Below the pieces are notes generated by a model. That model was given only the letters and a program-made list of their open reading frames with translations. It was not told the DNA's origin and searched no databases. DNA of 64,000 nt from Opisthorchis felineus (taxonomy: Eukaryota; Platyhelminthes; Trematoda; Opisthorchiida; Opisthorchiidae). Shown one piece after another: positions 1 through 10,310 of this stretch. A program made the position numbers and the translations under genes. The stretch lies in assembly GCA_004794785.1 (NCBI GenBank), contig SJOL01009574.1, positions 1,494,582 to 1,558,581 of the forward strand, read 5' to 3'. The first letter of the stretch is position 1, and each line of letters opens with the position of its first letter.

Positions 1-1000
1 ACGTTCTGAAGCATGACTTTGCACTTTGAAGGTGCAAGGCGCATGCCAAAAGATGGTATGATGGTGGTCAGTCTATTCAACAGGGTTGTGCTTCGTTTTG
101 GTCTTCAAAGATGAGGGCAGTGTCATCTGCGTACTCCAGATCGTCCAGGCTCTCACCAGCAACAATTTGAACACCGGGGTTTTGAAGACCCTTCAGCGTT
201 CGCCTCATTATTTCATCAGTGATGAAGTTGAATAGGAATGGAGAGAGTGGACATCCTTGTCGGACACCACTTTTTGTAGGGAAGCTTTTCGAGAGCTCAC
301 CATACACTCTCACCCGCCCAGAAGTATGTGAATATAGGGATCGGATTACGTTTACAAACTTCTGGGGCATACCCTGTTGAGCACGTGTAGTTAGCAGCAC
401 TGACCGACCGACAGAATCGAACGTACCCTTGAAGTCAAGGAATACCAAGATTGTGAGTCGTCTGCACATATGGCGTTGCTCTAACACCTGACGGAGTGTG
501 AAGATGTGATCAACGAAGCCTCTACCCGGTCGAAATCCCGCTTGATTCTCACGAGTCAAGGTTTCGCGTTCCACCGTAAGATGACGAAGAATCAGTGACG
601 CCAGAAGTCTTGTCACAATAGGAGTCAAACTAACACCTCTGTGGTTGCTACATTCACTGCGAGTACCCTTTTTGAAAATGGGCACTACTATCGACCCACC
701 CCAGTTGTCTGGGACGGTCTCCTTCTCCCAGATAGACCCAAATAGGCTAGACAGGCACTGGCTGAGAAGTCCACCGCCATCCTTGAAAATAGCAGGTGGA
801 AGGTCGTCAGGACCAGCAGCACGATGACGTTTGAGTAGAGAAATACACTCAGACACTTCCGAGGCTGAAGGCGGCTCCAGATTCAAGGTCCACCTTTCTG
901 TTGAAGGCCAGGACTCTGGATTGGAGGTAGCAGGTGGCCAACTGAATTGCTGCCCGAAGTACTGTACACAGCCTTGTATCTTGTTAACCCTAGTACACGG
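1..1000 (-). mobile_element. LINE (non-LTR retrotransposon) fragment cut by the window edge
   Basis: This is a decayed endonuclease/reverse-transcriptase LINE read on the minus strand. The reverse-transcriptase frame occupies most of it. At about 10-50 a second frame resumes with a KCKVML-type motif that normally follows the YADD box, so a frameshift lies near 50-80 and the element continues off the left edge. The part above 886 still reads like the linker before the RT domain (FSWPPA, then [10 protein letters not shown]). A frame at 1004-1339 may be the region between endonuclease and RT, but I could not confirm that. The same family recurs at 2480, 48290, 50980, 52824, 54790 and 61045. Confidence 0.85.
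77..886 (-). pseudogene. Reverse transcriptase domain of a LINE, 5' and 3' incomplete
   Basis: The frame gives 269 residues of RNA-dependent DNA polymerase, the enzyme that copies LINE RNA at the target site. Visible blocks in order are NHRGVSL (81-87), QAGFRPGRG (115-123), the motif A aspartate in FLDFKGTFD (149-157), [14 protein letters not shown] (207-220) and the catalytic YADD (252-255). All catalytic aspartates remain. The protein is a fragment: the upstream endonuclease is absent from this frame, and the frame ends soon after YADD, where the thumb and C-terminal regions should follow. It is probably inactive. The family is a flatworm endonuclease-RT LINE; I cannot separate the RTE and CR1-related clades by eye. 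Confidence 0.88.
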
Positions 1001-1689
1001 TCTTCAATGCACTGAGCATTTTCCTGAAAGCGGCAAAATGCCCAAACGAAACAGACTGATTCTAAAAGGATGCAACCGACATAAACCACAAGCTACTGAC
1101 ATGCTTCCCTTCGTGAGAGCCAGATAGAGATTCGGGTGTTTACGGGCTAGACACCCCACCATCCGCTTATTCAGATGTTGTCGAGCAGTAAGTGTTACAC
1201 ATTCCCGGATTCTGCCATTCTTCAGGTCTTCACGACGGAGAGTTAATTTCACAGGTGCGGGTCTGTCTGCTATTTGACGGTCAGCTACCCAAGTAACTGA
1301 AATTACGCTGAGTTGACTACAATATAGGCATCGGTCCATTTTTCACTGATGATACACGCACTGGTGTCTAAAGTGCATGACGGTAGTACTTTTTGGGACA
1401 CGTTAAACTTAGATAGACAGAGGTCTCTGATGCTGGGACCAAGGGCTATTCATGTGATTTGGTACATGCAAAAAACCAATCTAAACACGGTCCACTACGT
1501 CCTTGGTCCTGACTTCGACAGAGACCTACGAGATTTCATACATGGAAGTCTTGTTTGTAGAAGCAGGCTTTCAAACAGGATGCACTCACAGGTTGTTTCA
1601 ATGCCGAGGACCAATTCGGAAGAATAACTGGCTGAACTGTGGCGGAAAGGTCAGGAACAACTACAACCATCATTGACAACAATAATAAA
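1001..1689. other. No supported feature
   Basis: Between the LINE fragment and the next repeat I see only short open frames. The minus-strand frame at 1004-1339 could be a remnant of the LINE linker between endonuclease and RT domains, but no motif decides this. Confidence 0.4.
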
Positions 1690-1950
1690 TGGTTGTATAT
1701 GGGCTGAGATACGGCCAGGGCACCCAAATCTAGACAGGATGATTAGGGTCCTCGACCAAAGCCTTTGGCTCAAAAGCTTGACCGCAAGGCAGCAGGGGTC
1801 AGCCTGAGACCACTGCAGCAGCTCACATTTTAAAGAATAAATTGCCACACTTGTTCCAACCTCTAAACTGGATGGCCAGGAGACTGTCAGACCTCTATCC
1901 ACTGACCAATCTGTCAGCAGAGACTCTGTGGATGGTGCAAAAGCATTCTA
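1690..1950. repeat. Dispersed repeat Z, copy 1
   Basis: This stretch aligns by eye with 41430-41700. Shared blocks include GGGCTGAGATAC near the start, a 'cctcgaccaa/cctagaccaa' block in the middle, and 'ccactgaccaa' near the end, in the same order and at similar spacing. The copies are clearly diverged. No coding motif is visible, so the class is unknown. Confidence 0.55.
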
Positions 1951-2057
1951 CATTACTGCGGTATAAAAACCGTCGCACCACCATAAGTTCCACTTTCTTG
2001 GCTACGATTACGATAACCACTGCCTCTTTCATTTTAGTATAGTCGGAACATCGCCAT

Positions 2058-2170
2058 CGGTATCAGAGACAGCAACCTAAGTATGGACGCAGATGCTTCA
2101 CCATCGCACATCACCGTCATCATCATCAGAGACAGAAACATCAGTGTTGACACAGATGCTTCACTGTCGT
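2058..2170. repeat. Two imperfect tandem copies of a ~60-base unit
   Basis: A block reading 'atcagagacagcaacctaag' followed by 'cagatgcttcaccatcg' at about 2060-2108 is repeated with changes at about 2120-2169 ('atcagagacagaaacatcag', then 'cagatgcttcactgtcg'). Related phrases occur at 53668-53700 and perhaps 48995-49030, near LINE fragments, so this is probably untranslated LINE sequence. Confidence 0.5.
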
Positions 2171-2479
2171 GAGTGAAAAGAAAAGATCGGACAGGGAAGA
2201 GAAACAATGCTAGCCTATCGCAAGCATTCTGAGGTGCCCACACCTCCAAGCGCTCAATCGGACAATCTGGAAAGAAACTGACAGCATGAACACCACTGAC
2301 ATCGATCAGTCGCAGACTTGCAAAGTCTCGAACCGAGCGCGCAGGGACGCCATCCTAGAAGGCGTACTGCATCAAAAACACCAAAATCCTTCATCTCTTT
2401 CACACTCGCCTGCAAAGGCACACGTCGTCTACCTCGACTACTGAGCCATTGTAATGAAGGCTAGGAGAACAACACTTGT

Positions 2480-2770
2480 CTCAGTAGACGGCATTTCGGC
2501 ACTTGTAGCACATGGCCGATCCGCCGTAGTTATAAAGCTGGGTGTTTTTCACGACTGAAATATCTGCTGCGCAGCCAAATACCCGTTATGAATTCGTTGG
2601 CACCATTCGACGCCAGCAACGCTTCTGAGACATCTGCGGTCAAAATCCTGAAGGTGCCTCATATCTTCTGTCAGCAGAGGCCATTTTTCACAACCATACA
2701 GCAACTCAGCCCTTGCTGTGGTGGCACACACGATGCAGTCGTAATAATTGTAATGCCTCAACTAAGTTCT
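2480..2770 (-). mobile_element. LINE reverse transcriptase C-terminal fragment
   Basis: The minus strand at 2549-2761 encodes a fragment with the conserved LINE C-terminal phrases ELLYGCEKWPLLTEDM and FDRRCLRSVAGVEWCQRI. These correspond to the region after the RT thumb in the same LINE family as the window-edge copy. It is truncated on both sides and carries no catalytic residues, so it is a dead fragment. Confidence 0.82.
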
Positions 2771-2874
2771 CGGTCTGGACAGTCCAAGCTAGCTTTCCCG
2801 GCAAGAGACCCACTAAGGGTCTCTTAACGTGTGTCAGAAACCCAAGGCCAGGTCAAAAACACCTGTACAGTGCG

Positions 2875-2910
2875 TTGTATCCAAAGTTGTATCCAAAGTT
2901 GTATCCAAAG
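2875..2910 (+). repeat. 12-base tandem repeat, three perfect copies
   Basis: The unit ttgtatccaaag occurs three times head to tail without change. No gene context explains it, and it is probably a minisatellite seed. Confidence 0.95.
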
Positions 2911-3660
2911 TGCTATATTCTGGAAAGTCCGATGCCTTCTGGGAGCTGTACTGGCAACAGGCATTCGGAGAACACTGAACCATGATTGGCTGTGGTTTCA
3001 CGCATTCGACCAATCAGAACTGGGCTTGCCGACGGACAAGCAAGCGGCCGAATTGCCTGTGGGGCAGGTTTCTTGGCCACAGCAGCGCCTAACTGCGTGC
3101 GGTAAGGCTGTTTAGGGCGGTATTTAACCTAACATCTCTTCCTGGTTGTTTGTTGACGTAGTTTCGGAGTCCAGGGTTCACCTACAATGACCTCACTGGC
3201 TTGCGGATCCCGTCTGCCCAGCGTCGTGGTCTTAGTACATTCTAGCGCTAAGCCCCCGACGGAGCCGAGATCGAAAGTGTCCAGACATATCTCTAGACTC
3301 AACTCACTCGGTCCGGCGGACAATAACTACGCATTTGTCGACCGGATTTTACTTGCGTGCCGGATTCACCTGACTGGACCAACTTGAATGTCGTACAGCA
3401 CTTTGCGGCACCGGCTAAGGATGTGTCTGGCAATCCACTTAGAAATTCCACCACTGTATTTGCGAATCAACGCTGGCCATCACTGAGGCAGTGCACCGCC
3501 TCGTCCCGACGCCGGATGAACTGCTCATCCACTCTAATGTTGTTGTGACCCTGTTGCATTTTTGTGTCCGGCCAGGGTCATGCGGTGTTTGAAGCGTGCG
3601 TCGGGGCAGTGCCTCTGCTGGTGACACTCCATCGGGCGAACTCGGGTTTAGTGTTTCCCA

Positions 3661-4280
3661 CTATTCCGACAGGAACCTTTGCAAGATCTCCTCCATCGGT
3701 CCCTCCTCTTTGGACGTCTGAAGTGCACGCCTGAGTATATCAACGAAGCGCGCCGCCTGGCCGCCCGACTGTGGATGAAACGGCTGCACGCGAACATGAG
3801 TTACACCATACCCCTGAGAAAACTCTGCAAAAGCTGATGATGTGAATCGACTGCCGCCTTTGGACACGATATTATCTAGAGTTCCAAAGCGACTGAACAA
3901 TCTTCTGAGTCCCAGTATTCTGGTGACATTCATATAGTTATTCATTGGAACAATTTCCGGCCACAATTTCGACCACAACCAAAATTGTTGGCCACAAACT
4001 GGCCCTGCATAGCCAATGTGAAGATGAGACCAGGGTTTCGTCGGTTTCCGCCACGACCGAAGGTAGATTTTCACGGGTAACTTAGCCGCTTCGCCGCAAT
4101 GAAGGAAAGATCTATTGGCCTCCACAACGTGGGAGTCTATCGGAGGTCAGCAAACGTAACTCCGTGCAAGGGGCTTCATACAGTTCGTTCCCGGGTGTCT
4201 CTTAGGAAACTGATCCGGTACCGTTGGCTGTAGCTCCTCTGAAATGACGACGCCGCCCGAAGATAAGAGGCTTCCGTTGA
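3661..4280 (-). pseudogene. Gypsy integrase with all three catalytic acids replaced
   Basis: Integrase inserts retroelement cDNA into the genome using a D,D-E active site. Here the zinc-domain remnant reads QFPKRHPGTNCMKPLARSYV (about 4260-4150). It is followed, after an in-frame stop, by a 154-residue open frame at 3661-4125. In that frame HIGYAGP has G38 where the first Asp belongs, NIVSKGGSRF has K89 at the second Asp, and GGQAARF has A125 at the Glu. The surrounding family landmarks (PWSHLHI, RRLFSRFG, QPFHPQS, RFVDILRRAL) are well preserved. The open frame combined with a dead active site is unusual and is discussed as a finding. Confidence 0.82.
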
Positions 4281-4316
4281 ACGGTGATACTGCTTCACGC
4301 CAGTTGAAGTAAGGTC

Positions 4317-5050
4317 TCAGTTGGTCTTATGGGCAGGTACGCGCCATTCGTTGTGGTGGCACTTGATATCCTGTTGAAGCACAGGTTCCTGGTCGGCATC
4401 CTGGCAGACCATGTCGGCAGTCACTAGAAAGGTGCGGAATTCTTCCGACACTAAGCGGTTCACCTCCAGCTCCAAGGAGATTGCTGTGACTACAGTGTCT
4501 TCCGGTTCTTGCCTACATGAATCGCCGGCTTGTCCGAGGCTGGTGGTGAACTGGTAATTGATCCTTAAATCTTTTATCAGAAGTACAGTGGTCCTCGCCG
4601 GAGGCGGTTGGCGGTATATACCGAAATCTTCTTCTTCGATGACAACACAACAAGAAGCGACTTTTGGCCGGTCAGTAAAGTAAACTGACACCCTGTGAGT
4701 GTTTTAGGGAACTTCTTCACGACAAACACGATTGCAAAAGCTTTGTTCTATCTGACTGAAATCACGCTCGGCTTGTGTGAGGAGTGTGGCTGTATCGGCG
4801 ACGGCTCTGTTGTTGCTTTCGGGAAATACATATGAAATACCTGCACTAATGCCATGTCTAGAAGCATCCGATGCCACTGTGTTTTCCAGCGGTTGGCAGT
4901 CGAAATCCACCTACCCGAACATGGGTGCACTGGACAAAACCACGGAAGACGACCATTTTGCCGGCAACTACGACTGTAAGCTTTCCAGATGGATCGTACG
5001 CGCGCACACCCGTACACTGACAGTTTGCGAACGCTCCTCCCGAAACTTCA
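4317..5050 (-). pseudogene. Gypsy RNase H and RNase H-integrase linker remnant
   Basis: At 4910-4704 the minus strand reads ENTVASDASRHGISAGIS, then ERDFSQIEQSF. This matches the Gypsy RNase H start, with its Asp in SDAS and Glu in QIE retained. At 4691-4317 a second frame reads like the linker between RNase H and integrase (PEDTVVTAISLE, then LVTADMVCQDADQEPVLQQDI). The two parts are in different frames, and the region above 4910 is only weakly readable, so the enzyme is not functional. RNase H would normally degrade the RNA strand of the RNA-DNA hybrid during reverse transcription. Confidence 0.7.
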
Positions 5051-8000
5051 GTTCATACATGAAGGCCGTCGCGCTATGTCAAAAAGCGCAGAACGTTCCT
5101 GACCTCTCCACCAAGGGACTTCTCACAATTTGGACTCAGATAAAATGAAGGAATGACCCAAAAATTGTCTTAAGACATGACTTGGTACATTTTATTCATT
5201 CGCCGATGCGTCCTGAAAACCCACGTGACACTAAATAACGCTCAAAGCCTGCCCGAAAGGTTTTCGAGTAAGAAGTTCTTGGCTTCGACATAATAGGCGC
5301 TAGTGATACGAAAACCATGGTATTTAGCCGGCAGAAAAATTTTTGTGCCTACTAAGAATGTCGTCAGCCAACCTGGCGAATCAACAGATACGCACAAAAA
5401 CAATTTATAAAGACCACACGGGAAACAGGCACAGAAGCACATTAGTTAACCGATCTTTACAAACATACTCCAATTTTTCTGAAACCATGGTTTTGACACA
5501 GGAAACTTTTACATATGGTCTTCACATTTGACGGTCGTTATTCGAAAACGGATCGTCTCCCAGACAGTCGCATTTTTGAAAAAAAAGTGCAGAATCCATA
5601 TGCTTAATGGCTGCTATGCCTAAGCAGGGTGTCTCCCATAAAAACGGTAGGAAATTTCATGGAAAAGTTGTTTCCTTCATGTGTTTTCTCCTGTACTGGA
5701 TTTGAAAATCTTTTGAAAGAGTACATGAACAGTGGTTATGTCGTCTTTCTCCATGCAAACTCAAAATAAAACAGCCTTTCGTGACCAATGTAGGAAAAAT
5801 TTCCTCTCGTTGAAACAGGCGTCCCGCGAAACAAAGCCAAGGAAGCTGTCGCAGCTAGTAAGATTGGTGGATCTTTGTTATGATAGAGAGCATACGCTGT
5901 ACTGGGTGCCCGGCAAGGTTTTATTTTCACCTTTATACTGAATTCCTTATTGTGCCATCGGAGGAATTGGTTAGTTCATGGGTAATGTAAGCAGACATCA
6001 TAATAAGCTGGCCAGTGCTTCGGAGTTTTAGCACAAATTCAGCGGAGTGAGACGGTCTTTTGGGTGCACGTAACGCGTGTATAACGTCCATTCTGGCGGA
6101 CAAGCCGTCAGACTGTGTACGGTACTTGCATTTCCGTCGTCACGACGTCGTATCTGGGTCCGTGGACAGCCCCCTTCATGGCTTCTCGGGTGAGTCGGTT
6201 GGGATTGTCAGGATCGATAAGACTGGCCAAGCGATCATGATAAATTAGAACCAAAGTAGACCGGGGATACTCACGATTCCATACTCATGGGTTCATAACC
6301 AGTGTTTTGGATTTATAGAATGATTCACTGGGATGCATGTTACAACCGGGGCAAGCTTAAGGCAGCGACACAGGCTTTCAGCAAAATTTGATTTCTTTAG
6401 CATTTTCTGCGAATATTGTAGCATTTATTGACAATTTAAGTGGAAGCCAACCGTTCTAATTAGGAAGTTGTTAAATCTACCCGCGTTGCGTTGTGGCACT
6501 GGGAATTTGAGGGGAGGAATAATGGTATGTGAAGTAGGGCTAACCGAACGTGTGTTCAGGGTCGATCGAGGTTTACTTAGCACTGAGTAGAGCAGTGAAA
6601 GGTAAAGAAAGTCTGAGCCCACAGCAGAAGGCGAAGCATCAGACTAAGCGTGAATTTCGGTGAGTCTTTGGGATGATGGCTTGCAGCTGAAAGGAGAGCA
6701 GTCAGTCGTGCAGCCTTCAGAATTGTCGGGGCCAGGGAATGCAGAACGAGAGGACATGACACAGAAAGATTTAGTGGATATCTAGGGATTTGTCGCGGAC
6801 TTAACCTCTGACCAGGTGGGAGAAATGTGGATAGGCAGGCAAGACGCATTGGAAAAATGTGTGATGGGAAGTCAGGGTCCATCGACAGCTTAGAGGACAG
6901 AGACGGGGTGGTGTCGTTGTGGCGGTGTATGATACTTGGATGTGAGTTGAACAATATTTTTTCCTGCGACAAAGAGTCCCAAGGGGGATCATGTTTGGCA
7001 TCATCGGATGCCGAGTGCATTGAGAGTGGCTGTCTTATTCGTCCATGCACTAGGATGGTTGAGATATGACTGAGGTAGTGAAGATGAGTGGCAATTGGTT
7101 ATCATGGACGATGAGTTAGACGAGACAAAAACCCATATGGCAGACGTGTAAAAGAGCCTGACGGTGGCCAGAAAGAATGAGCAGCTTACAACGATATGTG
7201 GAAACATTTTAAGTATAATTGGATGCCGAAGATCACAAGAGAGGAGCTTACTAACGCAAGCACCAGAGCTGGTAAGCGGTATCCAAGACCGGATCCCTGG
7301 GTTGGTGCGTGTGTTACTGCGGTTGAGTAGGGGATATTTACAAGCTACGTTGGGGATGACAGGGCTGTTGTTTTTATTAAGCTACAGTGTGCAAATGGCG
7401 GTGAGCAGAAGTGGAATGAAGCTGGGATTTAGTGATCTAGATGGGCCGATTTTACACCAAGTGCCGACCAGCTCACTAGTTCGTCGCCACGGCTACATTC
7501 ATGGTTACACGTCTGAACAAGCATATGATTCCTGAATTCTAGGGTTTAAGTCTATACCACTTGAGCTCACGACTGCCTTGTATACACCCCTTTTTACCTT
7601 CAACTTTGCTGCGCCCCGTAATACGTATGCTTACTGGATCTTGACATCATAACATCGGCGTACACAAGGATCTTTTATTACCGACAGTATGACTAATTAC
7701 GCAAGCATTAAGTTTACCTGTATAACAGTAGGAGTTCTGAACAATTTTACCCAATGTATGTAATTCATTATTCATTTTTTCCTTTCAGAGTCCCTGTCGA
7801 GTCCCTGCCGGAAAACGAGAACTGGAGTGACTACACATTACGTTTGTATCGATCCAACCAACTAATAAGAACCATTTGCCAAAGGTAGTTGTGAATTACT
7901 CTGGGGTGGAACAGAAAGCTAACATGTATGAGAATAAAGGACTGTTGTTCGCCGTTGGATTAGGCTTCCGCGCGTAGTTGAGGCCTCACAACCAGCGTCG

Positions 8001-9743
8001 CGCATAGGTATGGGCCTAGCATTTGTGAAAGGTAGCCAAGGCAAATGACAGCACGTAAGTTTATTATGAAGAAGAGAAATGGCTGGCCTTATTTTACGAC
8101 AGCGTTGTTGCGCTTTTTGGCGTATTCCAGATAAGGTGCGCCATTAGTCCCCTTGTGGAATATGTCGTTGTTTTGGGGAAACAAACGCAGATATATGATA
8201 ATGCTGCATTATCTAACGATTAGTTGGGCACGTCTGAGAATGGGGATCATCTACGGAAGTGCACAATCGCATCACTACTGTATATTGCATCAAGATGTCT
8301 TCCATCATTATATTAGGTGAGCTTTCCAGGAAACATTGTGCCAAAGTTCGCTGAACAACCTCATCTGATTTGTTTTGACTGATGTGTATGACGCATACAA
8401 AAGTTATTCAAATATCCACCTGGGCGGAATTTGCACGGGGTATTCTGTAGATAGTATGTCCCATTTAAGGGACATCGAGGAAAGTTGAAATAAGCTTAGA
8501 GTTGACTTGGTGCATCATGGAGAGTCGATTCATGCACAAGCCAAACCCGAACGTACGGTTTGTCCAAATAGGCTTGGCCACTCAAAAAAGGGTTCCGCCA
8601 ACGGGTTTTTCAACATTGAATGGGTTAGTGGGATAAGCTTGTGCGTCGTGGGCGGCAACTTCGTAAATCTAATCCGGGGTCAAACGCCCGGGTTTTTTTC
8701 ATTATCCCCATGTTGAATAAATGACTGGGTTTAGGCCGGTTATTTTCTTTTTTGGCTCTGACGCTCTTATCCATTCTTACGATCGCAATCGTAAAACAGT
8801 CCCAAGATATATGGCACCAGAAATAACATCGGTTAGTCCTTGGAAGTGGTATCATTTCCAAAGCATTTTTCCTCACACAGCACTGTTAGTTTTGCTGGCA
8901 GTCATCCACGGCATAAAAATGTGATTAATTTAGATGAAAGCTACTGGAAGGTCTGAGTGTAGAACGCCTTGGACATGTGGCTAAATTTGATTTTAGGCAC
9001 CCGAAACACAAATGGCGATTTTTTGTTAACCTCATATTAAGGTAGGTAGTATGGATAGTCACAAAAAGGTCGCGTGAAGAAATAGAGATCGATGGCGGCA
9101 GCTTAAGACATTTAGAATCTTTTCGCAATGTAAAGTCAACTCAGACACATAGCAAAAATCAAACTGTACATATCACACGCGGAGCGCGTGGGGATTTCAT
9201 GGAGTAAATTCTTCAAAATATTTATGACAATTTTTTCGCTTGCTTTAACAACCCATCTCTCCTTAATTTGTGCGCTTCAGGCGCCCGAGCCGTTTTTAAC
9301 TTGGCTCGTGCACTAGTGCAATTTGAAAGCGAGCGCTTCCTGGCTTGTGCACAATTGACCAATCAGAATGATGGCTTGTGCACGAATCGTACCCCTGCTT
9401 TATGTCGTAAAGTGGTAATCACATACGAATCGGCGGTGGCCGGTGACCTTGAACGTTCGCTCACTCACACAAGATGCTATGAGCAACATACCACTGAAAC
9501 GCCCAACCGGATTAGTCTAACTCCTAGTAAGAATTCACAAATTCGAGAACCCCATAGTTTCGACGAAGTTAATCCAGTTTTACTTCTAGTAAGCCGCAAT
9601 CAATTTAGCTTCACAACAGCTTGCACATGGTTCGGCCACGGCGTCGAAATAACATCAGCCAGGTCCAGATCACAGGCGGCTTGCTTGCCTGGAAATCAGT
9701 AGCCTAAACCCCGTGGTCTGCGGCAATTTTTATCGCCAAATCG
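5051..9743. other. Anonymous sequence, no supported gene
   Basis: I found no recognisable protein domain, RNA gene or long repeat here. Open frames up to 157 codons exist (for example the minus strand at 6577-7050), but they lack family motifs and splice context. A tract at 9268-9702 is open for 144 codons on the plus strand just upstream of a Gypsy RT fragment; it could be part of that element, but nothing recognisable shows it. Confidence 0.5.
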
Positions 9744-10310
9744 TTGTATGGTGCTGAATGGATCTGTTGCGATAGCTCCGCATGTCTGAATTACGCTCTT
9801 TACCGTCATTCTTATCTGTCGCCGGCGCAAGATAGTGGCCTTGCAAAGCTGAGGGAAGGAATGCACTTTATGGGGATGGATTTTTCAGGGTCTCACCTGG
9901 AAATCCCAGTGGAATCTGGATACCTTCTGACAAGTAACTTGCACCATGGCCAGTTACAGTACTGGCGCTTGCCATTCGGAGTGAAAATCCTGCCAGCAAT
10001 CTTTTGGCAAATTATAGACAAAATTTTATGTGATTTTGGATGGGGTCGCTTCAAATCTGTACGGAATCATCTTCGTGAATGCGAATAATGGAGTTTTTTG
10101 TCCCAGTTAGATAGCGTCCATGAAGTAAATTACCTCAGGTTTGCTCCTTACAAGAATGGTTCCAGATCTGACCAGCTTAATGTAGATGTAGTCTTGAGAA
10201 TGCCTCCACCATCCGACGTTTCTTAGCCCAAAGCATTTTTGGAGTTAATAAGCTACTACATCACCTTGTTGTCAATAGAGCACCACCCGCTTGAAACACT
10301 AAGGCGGAGT
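9744..10310 (+). pseudogene. CsRn1-like Gypsy reverse transcriptase fragment lacking the YxDD box
   Basis: The plus strand carries the middle of a Gypsy reverse transcriptase. GMDFSGSHLEIPVESGYLLT is motif A and its strand, followed by QYWRLPFGVK and PAIFWQIIDKIL. The frame then passes directly into the thumb-like region (FKSVRNHLRECE, then after a stop NYLRFAPYKNG and SYYITLL). The segment that should hold the YLDD catalytic box has been deleted around 10050-10060. Stops follow at about 10086. The enzyme is broken, and no LTRs are seen nearby. It is probably related to the pol at 3129-5050 but lies in the opposite orientation. Confidence 0.75.

Larger units (their letters stand above)
3129..5050 (-). 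mobile_element. Decayed CsRn1-like Gypsy LTR retrotransposon pol region
   Basis: Read on the minus strand from high to low coordinates, this is the second half of a Gypsy-superfamily pol: RNase H (about 5050-4700), a linker (4691-4317), the integrase zinc region and core (about 4280-3661), and an integrase C-terminal tail (3627-3129). The tail includes SPAEALPRRTLQTPHD, and LYDIQVG then RHASKIRST. The order is correct for a Gypsy element of the type described from liver flukes. No LTRs, gag or RT are visible here. Frames change at least three times and stops interrupt it, so it is a relic. Confidence 0.8.

Noticed and set aside
6577..7050. 157-codon minus-strand open frame
   Set aside because: No motif is visible, overlapping frames are open on both strands, and there is no splice or repeat context; chance is the simplest reading.
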